Source: Betaproteobacteria bacterium SG8_41
GTDB taxonomy: Bacteria; Pseudomonadota; Gammaproteobacteria; Burkholderiales; SG8-41
Length of the DNA: 41,914 bases
Assembly: GCA_001303585.1 (NCBI GenBank)
Contig: LJTT01000016.1
Coordinates: 1 to 41,914 of the forward strand
Direction of reading: 5' to 3'
A model generated the notes under the pieces. That model did no database searches. It was not told where the DNA came from and saw nothing but the letters and a program-made list of their open reading frames with translations. Numbering within the stretch: the first letter of the stretch is position 1; the number at the start of each line of letters is the position of its first letter. Position numbers and translations under genes: made by a program. This document shows positions 33,862 to 41,914 of this stretch, piece after piece.

Positions 33862-35916
33862 ATGTCCAAGTTTTCCCCCGAAGCGATTCGCACCATTGCA
33901 CTCGTCGGGCACGGCAGCGCCGGCAAGACCACGCTAACAGAGGCGTTGCTCGCCAAGGCCGGCGCAATCAATACCCTGGGCAGTGTGGAGAAAGGCACGA
34001 CCGTCTGTGATTCCGACGCCCTCGAGAAGCAGTACCAGCACTCGCTGAATGCTGCCGTGGTGCATCTCGAGCATGCCGGCACGCGCGTACACCTCGTCGA
34101 CACACCGGGTCTGCCCGATTTTATCGGGCGCGCGATCGGCGCTCTGCCCGCCGTCGAAACGGCGGCGATGGTTGTGAATGCCCAAAACGGCGTTGAGATG
34201 ATCACGAGCCGGATGATGCACTGGGCTTCGAAGCGCAACCTCTGCCGCATGATCATCGTGAACAAGATCGATGCGGAGAACATCGATCTGCCCGCTCTGC
34301 TCGAAAAGATACAGGCCGCCTTCGGCAAGGAGTGTTTGCCGATAAACCTCCCAGCCGACGGTGGCACGCGAGTCGTCGACTGCTTTTTCAACCCTGCCGG
34401 CGAATCCGATTTCTCGTCCGTGGCCGAATCCCACAGCGCCCTCGTCGACCAGGTCGTCGAAGTGGACGAGGCGTTAATGGCGAAATACCTCGAGCAGGGG
34501 GAAATCGCGCCCACCGAGCTGCACGAGCCGTTCGAGAAGGCGCTGCGAGAGGGACATCTCATCCCGGTATGCTTCACGTCGGCGCGCAATGGTGCGGGCG
34601 TTGCGGAGTTGCTCGATGTATTGGTCAAACTCATGCCCAATCCGACAGAAGGCAACTCGCCGCAGCTGCTCAAGGGAGAAGGCGAGCAGGCGACGCCGAT
34701 CCAGGCCGATCCCGACCCGAAGAAGCACGTCATTGCTCACGTCTTCAAGGTGGTCATCGATCCTTTCATCGGCAAGGTCGGCGTGTTCCGGGTGCACCAG
34801 GGCACCATCACCAAAGACACGCAGCTCTTCGTTGGCGAAGGGCGGAAGGCATTCAAGGTCGGGCACGCCTATCTGGTGCAGGGCAAGGACCTGGTCGAGA
34901 CCGACGCGCTCGTCCCCGGCGACATCGGGGCCGTCGCCAAGGTGGAGGAAATTCAGTTCGACGCCGTGCTGCACGACTCGCATGACGAGGACCAAATCCA
35001 CCTGGTGCCGCTGGAGTTTCCCCTGCCGATGCACAGCGTCGCGATCGAACCCAAGCGCCGCGGCGACGAGCAGAAGATTTCCGACGCCTTGCACAAGCTC
35101 GCAGCCGAGGATCCGACGTTCAAGGTCGAGCACAATGCTACGGTGAACCAGACCATCATCAGCGGGCTTGGCGACCTGCACATGCGCTACATACTCGATC
35201 GTATGGCTGGCCAGCATCACGTTGAGGTCGCGACCAAGCCCCCGCGCATCCCTTACCGCGAGACGATCACCGCAAGGGCCGAAGGTCATCATCGGCACAA
35301 GAAGCAGACGGGGGGCGCGGGCCAGTTCGGCGAAGTATTTTTGCGCGTCGAGCCGCTGAGGCGCGGCGCCGGTTTCGAGTTCCGGGACGAAAGCAAAGGG
35401 GGCGTGATTCCAAACCAATTCATACCGGCGGTCGAGAAAGGCGTGCGCCAGGTGCTCGAGTCCGGACCGGTCGCGGGCTATCCGGTGCACGACGTGCGCG
35501 TGACGGTGTACGACGGCAAGCACCACCCCGTGGACTCGAAGGAAGTGGCCTTCATCGCGGCCGGCAAGCGCGCGTTCATGGACGCGATCGGCAAGGCGCG
35601 CCCGATCATTCTCGAGCCGATCGTGAACATAGAAGTCGCGGCGCCGGAAGGCAACATGGGCGATATCGCCGGCGACATCTCGTCCAAGCGCGGCCAGCTG
35701 AGCGGCACCGACGCGCTCGGGCCGGGCATGCTGCTCATCAAGGGCCGCGTGCCGCTCGCCGAGCTCAACAACTACCAGGCACGGTTGAAATCAGTCACCG
35801 CGGGCCAGGGATCCTTCTCCATCGAGTTCTCGCATTACGACCCGGTGCCCCCGAACCTGCAGAAAGACCTGTCCACGCAACACGCCAAGACAGCCGTCCA
35901 CGCGGAAGAGGATTAG
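33862..35916 (+). CDS. fusA2: Elongation factor G-like protein EF-G2
   Basis: A 684-residue translational GTPase with EF-G domain order. GTPase motifs are G1 GHGSAGKTTL at 16-25, G3 DTPG at 80-83 and G4 NKID at 134-137. Domains II-V follow, with the LPMHSVAIEPK, AEDPTFKVEHN, GLGDLHMRYILDRM and VTAGQGSFSIEF blocks. The switch-I region (DSDALEKQYQHSLNAAVVHLE, about residues 50-70) lacks the RGITI motif of classical EF-G and resembles EF-G2 (FusA2) instead. These second copies are usually not the main elongation factor; roles in stress translation or ribosome recycling are proposed. Confidence 0.93.
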   Translation: MSKFSPEAIRTIALVGHGSAGKTTLTEALLAKAGAINTLGSVEKGTTVCDSDALEKQYQHSLNAAVVHLEHAGTRVHLVDTPGLPDFIGRAIGALPAVETAAMVVNAQNGVEMITSRMMHWASKRNLCRMIIVNKIDAENIDLPALLEKIQAAFGKECLPINLPADGGTRVVDCFFNPAGESDFSSVAESHSALVDQVVEVDEALMAKYLEQGEIAPTELHEPFEKALREGHLIPVCFTSARNGAGVAELLDVLVKLMPNPTEGNSPQLLKGEGEQATPIQADPDPKKHVIAHVFKVVIDPFIGKVGVFRVHQGTITKDTQLFVGEGRKAFKVGHAYLVQGKDLVETDALVPGDIGAVAKVEEIQFDAVLHDSHDEDQIHLVPLEFPLPMHSVAIEPKRRGDEQKISDALHKLAAEDPTFKVEHNATVNQTIISGLGDLHMRYILDRMAGQHHVEVATKPPRIPYRETITARAEGHHRHKKQTGGAGQFGEVFLRVEPLRRGAGFEFRDESKGGVIPNQFIPAVEKGVRQVLESGPVAGYPVHDVRVTVYDGKHHPVDSKEVAFIAAGKRAFMDAIGKARPIILEPIVNIEVAAPEGNMGDIAGDISSKRGQLSGTDALGPGMLLIKGRVPLAELNNYQARLKSVTAGQGSFSIEFSHYDPVPPNLQKDLSTQHAKTAVHAEED

Positions 35917-35947
35917 CGCCGGGCTGCGGGGGTTACGGCCCGCATTT

Positions 35948-36856
35948 ATGTTGACCGCCTCGTTTGCGCGGCTCACGCCGGCGCAAATTGCTGCCATCGC
36001 CCTCCTTGGCGCGGTCATAACCGGGCAACGTCCCGCCGCCGCGGTGGAACTCGAGGTGCGCAAGGTGGCCGTTTTCGATCCACCCGTGGTCGCTGCGCCC
36101 GTGATGCCCGATCAGCTTCCGCATAGCCGGGTCGCCCATGGCACGCGCGACCTCGCCCGGGCGTGGCTGGCCGCGCCAACCCGGCGCTACGGGCACGCGG
36201 TACTCGGCGACGACCTGGAAGCTGGCGAGCTGCGCGCGCAGATGCAAAGCGGCCGTACGCTCGTTGCCAGGCTGTCGGATGACTGCGTCTTCGAGGACCT
36301 CGTTCCCCGTCTCGTCGACCTCGATGCCGATGGCCGCGACGAAGTGGTCGTCGTCCAGAGCTGCCACTCCACCGGCGCCATGATTACGGTGTGGGGTGAG
36401 GCGAACGGCCGTCTCGTCCGCAAGGCGGCAGGCGGGGCCATCGGCATGGCAAACCGTTGGCTCAATCCGATCGGGTTTGGGGATTTCAATGGCGACGGCA
36501 GGCTCGAGATCGCCGTCGTGCAAACGCCGCATATTGGCGGCGTCGTCAAGATCTACCGGGTGGACGGCGCGACGCTCGCCCTCGTAGCCAAGCGCGGCCA
36601 TTACTCGACGCACGCGTTGGGCAGCACGGAGCTCGGGCTGGGACAGGTATTCCGGCTTGGACACGCCGACGCCCTTCTTGTGCCCGACCAGGAACGCGAC
36701 CATCTCGCCGTGCTCGCGTTGCGTGACGGCCGCCTTGCCGAGCTGGCCCGTGTGCCGCTCGGCGCGCCCCTGGCGAGCGGGCTCGCGCCCGGCGCCCCGC
36801 GCACCTGGCGTTTCAGGCTCGCCGACGGGCATGCCGCCGAGGTGTCCGTTCGCTAG
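35948..36856 (+). CDS. Secreted FG-GAP/VCBS repeat protein
   Basis: A 302-residue protein with a hydrophobic N terminus (about 12-32, ending RPAAA) that looks like a signal peptide. Two calcium-binding FG-GAP loops are clear: DLDADG at 124-129 (VDLDADGRDEVVVV) and DFNGDG at 179-184 (GDFNGDGRLEIAVV), consistent with a beta-propeller-like repeat protein. The conserved pattern of the whole protein is unknown to me. No good ribosome-binding site lies before the chosen ATG. Confidence 0.75.
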   Translation: MLTASFARLTPAQIAAIALLGAVITGQRPAAAVELEVRKVAVFDPPVVAAPVMPDQLPHSRVAHGTRDLARAWLAAPTRRYGHAVLGDDLEAGELRAQMQSGRTLVARLSDDCVFEDLVPRLVDLDADGRDEVVVVQSCHSTGAMITVWGEANGRLVRKAAGGAIGMANRWLNPIGFGDFNGDGRLEIAVVQTPHIGGVVKIYRVDGATLALVAKRGHYSTHALGSTELGLGQVFRLGHADALLVPDQERDHLAVLALRDGRLAELARVPLGAPLASGLAPGAPRTWRFRLADGHAAEVSVR

Positions 36857-36899
36857 CATCCTTCCGATCTGCCGCTGGAGGCTCTGCTAAAGTGGCGCG

Positions 36900-37508
36900 A
36901 TGGATGAAATGGTCCTTCGCGGTATGGCAAAGTGGCCGGATGTACCCGCCGTCTACGGCTGGCTCGAGCTCGACCGGCGCGGACACTGGCTGATCAAGGG
37001 CGACCGGATCACGAACCCCGGCGTCATCGCCTTCATTGCCCGCAACTATACGCATGACGAGCAGGGCCGCTGGTTCTTTCAAAATGGCCCGCAACGTGTC
37101 TTCGTGACGCTCGAGTACGCGCCTCTTGTCTACCGCGTTCTGAATCCGGAGGGCACCGCGCTTGAACTTCAGTCGCACGTCGGCAGGGCCGTCACGGCCG
37201 TCAGTGGCGCCTGGCTCGACGAGAATGGTGTCGTGCTGCTCGAAACCGAGCAAGGCGTCGGCACCGTCCATGACAGCGATCTCGAACGGCTCCTGCCGTC
37301 GTTCGTCGACGCTGAAGGACATCCGCTCGATGAGGCCGCGCTCGATCATCTGCTGGAGCGCATCGAAGCCGGGCAACGCCCTGCGTTATGGCTCAAGTTT
37401 CGGGAACGCACGGTCGGGTTCGAGCCGCTCCGCTCCGGCACCGCGCCCAGGCGCTTCGGCTTTATCGCGCACCCGGTTCAGCCAGCTGGCAAGCAAGAGT
37501 GCGGTTGA
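36900..37508 (+). CDS. Conserved protein of unknown function
   Basis: A 202-residue protein starting MDEMVLRGMAKWPDVPAVYGWLELDRRG. It shows WFFQNGPQRVFVTLEYAPLVYR and a C-terminal half with many Leu/Glu patterns (LDEAALDHLLERIEAG). The start and the WFFQNGPQRV block strongly resemble a betaproteobacterial family that I have seen annotated only as a DUF; I do not assert a number. It has no membrane segment or signal peptide. No function is proposed. Confidence 0.75.
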   Translation: MDEMVLRGMAKWPDVPAVYGWLELDRRGHWLIKGDRITNPGVIAFIARNYTHDEQGRWFFQNGPQRVFVTLEYAPLVYRVLNPEGTALELQSHVGRAVTAVSGAWLDENGVVLLETEQGVGTVHDSDLERLLPSFVDAEGHPLDEAALDHLLERIEAGQRPALWLKFRERTVGFEPLRSGTAPRRFGFIAHPVQPAGKQECG

Positions 37509-37660
37509 CGCGGCCGCGCTGGCCTACGCGCCAGTTCTGAGCCAAAGACATGCACATGCCGATCGACTGCAGGCCACACGTTTTTTGTCCTGCGGTCCGA
37601 CCGTTGATTCCGCTCTGAACGACCGGTAATCTCTTCGCCTCCACATTACGGAATCCCCTC

Positions 37661-38692
37661 ATGATCGATTTGCGAAGCGATACTGTCACGCGCCCGACCG
37701 AGGCCATGCTCGAATCGATGCACAGGGCGACATTCGGCGACGACTCCCGCGAAGGCGACGCCACCGTGCAAAGGCTCGAGGCCATGGCGGCCGAGCGCAC
37801 CGGCAAGGAGGCTGGGGTGTTCATGCCAAGCGGCACCATGACGAACCTCGTCGCTATGCTCGCGCATGGCCGTCGGGGCGGCGAAGTGCTGCTGGAAGAC
37901 GGCTCGCACACGCTCAACGCCGAGCTGGGCGGCATCGCTGGCGTGGCCGGGCTCTTCTACCGGGGCATTCCCGGACACCGCGGCGCGATGGACCTTGATG
38001 CCCTGCGCGAGTCCATCCGGCCGACGACCCGCTACCACATGGGCACCGCGCTGATCTGGATGGAGAACACGCATAACCGCGCCGGCGGCGCCGTGCTGCA
38101 GCTTGCGCACATGGGCGCAGTTGCCGGCCTGGCCCGCGAACACGGCATACCAGTGCACCTGGATGGCGCGCGGCTATTCAACGCGGCCATAGCGCTCGGA
38201 GCGCGCACCACCGATATCGCGCGACACGCCGACTCGACGTGCTTTTGTGTCTCAAAGGGGCTGTCGGCGCCGGTGGGCTCGATCCTCTGCGGCACCCGCG
38301 AATTCATCGAGCGCGCCCGCGCATATCGCCGCATGGTCGGTGGCAACATGCGACAGGCAGGGCCGCTCGCGGCGGCGGGCATCGTTGCGCTCGAGACCAT
38401 GGTGGACCGCCTTGCCGAGGACCATCGCGCGGCGAAGCGTTTCGCGGAGGGCCTCCGGCGCATCGACCCGAGCTTGTGCGACCCTCGCGACGTCGAGACC
38501 AATCTGGTGCGCGTTGACGTGTCGAAGAGCGGACGACGCGCTACGCAGTGGTCAACGGACCTACAGGCAAAAGACGTGCTGGTCGCGCCGGCCGGCACCT
38601 ACACGCTGCGTTTTGTCACCCACCGGCACATCACGACAGCCGATGTCGACACCGCGGTTGACGCCGTTTCGGGCCTCTGGGGGCGGGGCTAG
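37661..38692 (+). CDS. ltaE: Low-specificity L-threonine aldolase
   Basis: A PLP enzyme that splits L-threonine (or L-allo-threonine) to glycine and acetaldehyde. The 343 residues have the PLP-lysine Lys199 in CVSKGLSAPVGS and Asp168 in HLDGARLFNA. The N terminus MIDLRSDTVTRPTEAM and GDD..EGDATV are the typical start of the family. The gene has its own ATG at 37661, and no operon partner is evident. Confidence 0.95.
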   Translation: MIDLRSDTVTRPTEAMLESMHRATFGDDSREGDATVQRLEAMAAERTGKEAGVFMPSGTMTNLVAMLAHGRRGGEVLLEDGSHTLNAELGGIAGVAGLFYRGIPGHRGAMDLDALRESIRPTTRYHMGTALIWMENTHNRAGGAVLQLAHMGAVAGLAREHGIPVHLDGARLFNAAIALGARTTDIARHADSTCFCVSKGLSAPVGSILCGTREFIERARAYRRMVGGNMRQAGPLAAAGIVALETMVDRLAEDHRAAKRFAEGLRRIDPSLCDPRDVETNLVRVDVSKSGRRATQWSTDLQAKDVLVAPAGTYTLRFVTHRHITTADVDTAVDAVSGLWGRG

Positions 38693-38704
38693 ATACGGCG
38701 TTGC

Positions 38705-38917
38705 CTAGCGAATTCGCCGGCTGGAGAAATTCTCGTCGATCTGGTCCTGGAAAAAGCTGCCCGGCGAAGGGGCGCTCATGAAGCGGCGGTGCACCTCCGG
38801 CGAGACGCCGCAATACTGGATGATCGAGCCGTTCGTGAATTCAATCTCGAGAAGCCGGCCACTCGGGTCGTAGCCCACCGAGCGGATGGTCGAGGCGTTG
38901 ATGCGTTTTCGCTCCAT
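38705..38917 (-). CDS. KTSC-domain protein
   Basis: A 70-residue protein with the KTSC domain: INASTIRSVGYDPSGRLLEIEFTNG, IQYCGVSPEVHRRFMSAPSPGSFF. KTSC proteins are small domains of unknown function, sometimes fused to other enzymes. The gene ends 13 bases from the threonine aldolase stop and is convergent with it. Confidence 0.82.
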   Translation of the reverse strand: MERKRINASTIRSVGYDPSGRLLEIEFTNGSIIQYCGVSPEVHRRFMSAPSPGSFFQDQIDENFSSRRIR

Positions 38918-38927
38918 GCCTAGCGCC

Positions 38928-39041
38928 GTGACTAGGTGACTAAATAACTAGGCGACAATGGGCAAATACGCGCACAAGCAATCGGCGGGAAGCACGCATG
39001 GTTTCGAACCGCTTAGTCATCTAGTCACGTAGTCACGTCAT
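38928..39041. repeat. Mirrored 8-bp array (GTGACTAG / CTAGTCAC)
   Basis: GTGACTAG, GTGACTAA, ATAACTAG and GCGACAAT are four consecutive 8-mers (38928-38959). After 53 bases the inverted arm TTAGTCAT, CTAGTCAC, GTAGTCAC is also strictly 8-bp periodic (39013-39036), with a partial unit behind it. The array lies between two minus-strand genes; its last bases reach the end of the DUF302 gene at 39038. Confidence 0.93.
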
Positions 39042-39514
39042 TTGAGGGCTTCGTCCGCGATATCGTCGAGCAGCTTTCCCACCGCACGCAACGCCTGCGC
39101 CGATTGGTCGGATCCGGCCGCGGGAGGTTTTCGGTAAGCGATGTAGACCTTGCCAGCTTCGGTGGGCAACGTATAGACCGCGATCGAGTACGGGCAGAAC
39201 ACGATGTTGCGTGGATCCGCCTCCATCGTGGCCCGCGAAACCGCGGCACTGCAGAACTCCAGCAACTGGGCGTCACGGTAGATGACGCGCGAACGTCCGA
39301 TATCCTTGCCGGTGCGCTCGAGCATGGCGCCGATGTGCGCCGTGTAATTGACCACGAGACCGCGACCCTCGACGGCAAATAGCACGCGCTCCTTGACCTC
39401 GGCGAAGTCCCCCTTTACCGAGCGCACCACTACGCCCGTTTGAGCCGCCTGGCTCGATGCAGCAAGCAACATGGCGACGATCAGCAACCAGGGCCGTATC
39501 CATCTTGGATTCAT
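39038..39514 (-). CDS. Secreted DUF302-domain protein
   Basis: A 158-residue protein with a signal peptide (MNPRWIRPWLLIVAMLLAASSQA) and a DUF302 domain (VVVRSVKGDFAEVKERVLFAVEGRGLVVNYTAHIG at the start; IAVYTLPTEAGKVYIAYRKP at the end). DUF302 proteins have been linked to heat or envelope functions, but the activity is unknown. The ATG at 39514 follows AGGAGG by eight bases. Confidence 0.88.
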   Translation of the reverse strand: MNPRWIRPWLLIVAMLLAASSQAAQTGVVVRSVKGDFAEVKERVLFAVEGRGLVVNYTAHIGAMLERTGKDIGRSRVIYRDAQLLEFCSAAVSRATMEADPRNIVFCPYSIAVYTLPTEAGKVYIAYRKPPAAGSDQSAQALRAVGKLLDDIADEALK

Positions 39515-39626
39515 GATCAAAACCTCCTTTTGCCCGTCCAGCTCACCACGCCTGCCGGGATCTAGATTCTAGGAGGTTTGCGCCCTGCGCGCAGGGGTGC
39601 GCGCGTCTTACTTGGCAAAAGGGCTT

Positions 39627-39675
39627 AAAAGAACCGCGGTGCGCGCGCCGGAGGAGGAAAGCGCCGCACCGCGGT
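39627..39675 (-). terminator. Terminator behind the histone-like gene
   Basis: ACCGCGGTGCG (39633-39643) is perfectly complementary to CGCACCGCGGT (39665-39675). Read on the minus strand the hairpin is followed by TTCTTTT (39627-39633). It lies 70 bases after the stop of the histone-like protein gene. Confidence 0.7.
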
Positions 39676-39747
39676 CATGGGAAAACGCTGCCTGGCGGAA
39701 CCGCCGCCATCTGACGGGCACGTTCCGCGCGAACCGCTGCCATCGTG

Positions 39748-40005
39748 CTAAGGCCGGCTGCCCATCGGGAAAGGCCAGGCACCCGGAACCGCCACCGGCC
39801 GCGGGGCCGCGGGCGCTGCTGCCATCTTGCGTCGCGCCGGTTTCTGGCGCCGTACCGCCTTCTTGCGGGGCCCAACCTTCTTGCGCCGCACCGCCTTCTT
39901 GCGCTTCGCCGCGCTTGTTTTTGCTCTGCGCTTCACCGGGCGCTTTCTTGCCGGTTTTCTTTTCTTCAGTTTCCTCTTGCCCGATTTCTTCTTCGCCTTC
40001 GCCAT
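39748..40005 (-). CDS. Lysine-rich histone H1-like protein
   Basis: An 85-residue, extremely basic protein: alternating Lys/Arg-rich stretches (AKKKSGKRKLKKRKPARKR, VRRKKVGPRKKAVRRQKP) and a short Ala/Pro tail (AAAPAAPRP). This is the composition of bacterial H1-like DNA-binding proteins (AlgP/HctB types). An AAAGGAGG ribosome-binding site precedes the ATG by a normal distance and a terminator follows, so expression is likely in spite of the low complexity. Overlapping longer frames on both strands lack such signals. Confidence 0.75.
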   Translation of the reverse strand: MAKAKKKSGKRKLKKRKPARKRPVKRRAKTSAAKRKKAVRRKKVGPRKKAVRRQKPARRKMAAAPAAPRPVAVPGAWPFPMGSRP

Positions 40006-40120
40006 TCGAGCCTCCTTTCACATTGCCCAAGCGACGCGCGGACCGTCAGAACGGGAACCGCGTGCCGCCGCACGCGCCGAGTCCGCGACACGCGCGCCAG
40101 CGGCCCCTTCACGACCCGCC

Positions 40121-40381
40121 CTAGTGCAAGGCCGCTTGGGATTTCGTCGCCAGATCGCGATACAAAAGCTCCGGATCCAGATTGATTCCACCTCCCCAGG
40201 TCACGGCGTTCGACACTGGATCGATTGCCACCCGGCTAAAGGTTGCCTCGTCCGAAATCGCGCTATACGACATCGTCGATACCAGGTCACCGAGATAGAC
40301 GCGCCCCTCCAGCCCGTCGTCAAAACGGAGCCAAAGCGTGTAGTTGCCCTCGGCGCGACATTCGGTAATGGTGTGATTCAT
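40121..40381 (-). CDS. DUF2442-domain protein
   Basis: An 86-residue protein: MNHTITECRAEGNYTLWLRFDDGLEGRVYLGDLV, then FSRVAIDPVSNAVTWGGGINLDPELLY. This is the DUF2442 pattern. Such small domains often occur next to toxin-antitoxin genes or with DUF4160 partners; I see no such partner here. GAGGA precedes the ATG at 40381. Confidence 0.86.
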   Translation of the reverse strand: MNHTITECRAEGNYTLWLRFDDGLEGRVYLGDLVSTMSYSAISDEATFSRVAIDPVSNAVTWGGGINLDPELLYRDLATKSQAALH

Positions 40382-40483
40382 GCTTCCTCTGCGGCTGCGG
40401 TAACGTCGGTTCAGCAGGCTGGAACCCAAGAGATGGCGCCTCCCTTGCTCGTTAAAAACCCGTGTTTCCCCAACAATCCCGTT

Positions 40484-41596
40484 CTAGTCCCAAGTCAGCG
40501 CGCCGCCGGTCTGGTACTCGATGACACGCGTCTCGAAGAAGTTGCGTTCCTTTTTCAGGTCGATCATCTCGGCCATCCAGGGAAACGGATTGGTTGCGCC
40601 CTCGAACAGGACGTCGAGACCGATCTGCTGACAGCGGCGGTTCGCGATGTAACGCAGGTATTCCTTGAAAATCGACGCGTTCAGCCCGAGCACGCCCCGC
40701 GGCATGGTGTCCTCCGCGTAGCGGTACTCCAGCTCCACCGCCTTGCGGAACAACCCGCGCACCTCCTCACGGAATTCCGACGTCCAGAGATGCGGGTTCT
40801 CCAGCTTGATCTGGTTGATGAGATCAATGCCGAAATTGCAGTGCATGGACTCGTCGCGCAGGATGTACTGGTACTGCTCCGCCGAGCCGGTCATCTTGTT
40901 CTGGCGCCCGAGAGAGAGGATCTGCGCGAAGCCAACATAGAAGAAGAGCCCTTCCATCATGCAGGCAAAAACGATGAGGCTGCGCAGGAGCTTCTGGTCG
41001 TTCTCGGGCGTGCCGGTTTGGAACGACGGATCGGTCAGCGTGTTGATGAACGGGATCAGGAACTCGTCCTTGTCACGGATCGACGGAATCTCGTGGTAGG
41101 CGTTGAACACCTCGCCCTCGTCGAGCTGCAGGCTCTCGACGATATATTGGTAAGCGTGGGTATGGATCGCCTCCTCGAATGCCTGACGCAGCAGGTACTG
41201 CCGGCACTCGGGCGCGGTGATATGGCGATAGGTACCCAGCACGATATTGTTGGCTGCCAGGGAATCCGCCGTCACGAAGAAACCGAGATTGCGTTTGACG
41301 ATTCGGCGTTCGTCGTCGGTGAGCCCGTGGGGATCCTTCCACAGCGCGATGTCCCGGCTCATCTGGATCTCTTGCGGCATCCAGTGGTTGGCACACGCCG
41401 AGAGGTATTTCTCCCAGGCCCATTTGTACTTGAACGGCACGAGCTGATTGACGTCGGTCCGCCCGTTGATGACACGCTTGTCGGCGATATTGACCCGCCG
41501 AAGCTCGGCCGCGTCTTCCTGATTCCGCGCCGTTGCCGGGCCCACCGCCAGGCCGGCATCGGCTCCAGTCGGCTGCTGCTCCTCGAACTGCAACAT
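40484..41596 (-). CDS. nrdB: Ribonucleoside-diphosphate reductase, beta subunit (class Ia)
   Basis: The radical-bearing subunit of aerobic ribonucleotide reductase. The 370 residues have Asp111 as a probable first metal ligand, Glu142 and His145 in [12 protein letters not shown] with the tyrosyl-radical position at Tyr149, and the second ExxH in [13 protein letters not shown]. An AAGGAGA ribosome-binding site sits directly before the ATG. It lies behind the nrdA gene on the same strand; the 141-base gap between them contains repeated segments. Confidence 0.96.
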   Translation of the reverse strand: MLQFEEQQPTGADAGLAVGPATARNQEDAAELRRVNIADKRVINGRTDVNQLVPFKYKWAWEKYLSACANHWMPQEIQMSRDIALWKDPHGLTDDERRIVKRNLGFFVTADSLAANNIVLGTYRHITAPECRQYLLRQAFEEAIHTHAYQYIVESLQLDEGEVFNAYHEIPSIRDKDEFLIPFINTLTDPSFQTGTPENDQKLLRSLIVFACMMEGLFFYVGFAQILSLGRQNKMTGSAEQYQYILRDESMHCNFGIDLINQIKLENPHLWTSEFREEVRGLFRKAVELEYRYAEDTMPRGVLGLNASIFKEYLRYIANRRCQQIGLDVLFEGATNPFPWMAEMIDLKKERNFFETRVIEYQTGGALTWD

Positions 41597-41606
41597 CTTC
41601 AGTCTC

Positions 41607-41664
41607 CTTTATGGCTGTTCTGGGTGGACACTTTCCGGCGCGGCCACCGCGTCTTTATGGCTGT
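41607..41664. repeat. Direct repeat in the nrdA-nrdB gap
   Basis: CTTTATGGCTGT occurs at 41607-41618 and again at 41653-41664; extended to 20 bases the two copies differ at only two positions. A third related segment, GTCTCCTTTAT, occurs at 41602-41612 and 41731-41741, so the ribosome-binding region appears to have been duplicated. Confidence 0.85.
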
Positions 41665-41737
41665 CATGGGTGATGCGGCTACTGGCGCCGATGAAGCTTT
41701 CCTGTAGACCCGGTTGTTCGTGAGTGAGTCGTCTCCT

Positions 41738-41914
41738 TTATTGACAGGACTCGCAGTCAGGATTGTCGATCGAGCAGAACTTCGCGTCCGTTGCCGGCAG
41801 CCCCCCGTCGGCCGGCACGGCGTTCAAATGCCCGGTGGTGACCGTCGATTTTTCTGCAGATGTCGCGCCAAGCGTCCTCAGGTAGTAGGTGGTCTTGAGC
41901 CCGCGCACCCAGGC
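41738..41914 (-). CDS. nrdA: Ribonucleoside-diphosphate reductase, alpha subunit (3' end only)
   Basis: The minus frame entering from the right edge encodes 58 residues, [18 protein letters not shown] ... [13 protein letters not shown], and a TAA at 41738-41740. The [12 protein letters not shown] block and the C-terminal Cys pair (C-x-x-C in DCESC) are those of class I NrdA. The pair re-reduces the active-site cysteines through thioredoxin or glutaredoxin. It is upstream of nrdB on the same strand. Confidence 0.95.
   Translation of the reverse strand, partial: AWVRGLKTTYYLRTLGATSAEKSTVTTGHLNAVPADGGLPATDAKFCSIDNPDCESCQ

Noticed and set aside
39827-41707. A 626-codon open frame on the plus strand opposite nrdB
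   Set aside because: NrdB is unambiguous on the minus strand with all metal ligands and a good ribosome-binding site.

Overview
The window is GC-rich, gene-dense chromosomal DNA, most likely from a betaproteobacterium. The evidence is the gene content: a BktB-type thiolase with a PhaM-like granule protein, the block orn / Ste24-type M48 protease / pterin dehydratase / rsgA, a GreB with a GTG start, class Ia nrdAB, and a DegP/MucD next to a QseBC-like two-component system. I see no rRNA, tRNA, CRISPR array, insertion sequence or prophage. It reads as core genome with small accessory inserts between genes.

Layout. Bases 1-2080 hold the start of a gamma-glutamyltransferase gene (minus) and an ArnT-like membrane glycosyltransferase whose start region carries a 49-bp tandem duplication. 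Bases 2241-5271 hold hslO (Hsp33), bktB and an OsmC-family gene interrupted by an in-frame TGA. A hairpin at the right distance behind that TGA suggests a selenoprotein. Bases 5374-7201 are an lrgA-lrgB-EI24 membrane operon (minus), divergent from pgi. Bases 9141-13349 hold a DUF6494 protein, a retropepsin-like protease coupled to orn, and then the M48 protease, pterin dehydratase and rsgA. Bases 13452-16946 hold a CobD/CbiB-family protein, greB, a patatin phospholipase and a CoA-type Nudix hydrolase (all minus). Bases 17106-20971 hold a small secreted protein, degP and a histidine kinase/response regulator pair; PmrA/QseB-type CTTAAG-N5-CTTAAR boxes lie in front of both the regulator operon and degP. 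Bases 21128-25718 hold an SDR, fumC and maeB, then pip (plus) to 26868. Bases 26951-30427 hold qor, an ACT protein, phaM, a cyclophilin-like protein and a lytic transglycosylase (minus). Bases 31011-33451 form an ECF sigma / membrane anti-sigma / secreted protein module. Bases 33862-38692 hold EF-G2, an FG-GAP protein, a conserved unknown and threonine aldolase. Bases 38705-41914 hold small genes (KTSC, DUF302, histone-like, DUF2442), nrdB and the end of nrdA.

Two observations stand out. The first is the candidate selenocysteine OsmC (Sec84), which routine gene calling would split into two fragments. The second is a set of intergenic short-period arrays. Units of 7, 8 or 13 bp are repeated on one side of a gap, and their reverse complement is often repeated with the same period on the other side. 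The plan is constant while the unit sequence changes from locus to locus.

Functionally the window mixes central carbon metabolism (pgi, fumC, maeB, thiolase/PHA), redox and stress defence (Hsp33, OsmC, DegP, quinone reductase), RNA and ribosome functions (orn, rsgA, greB, EF-G2) and envelope maintenance (LrgAB, lytic transglycosylase, patatin, ECF module).
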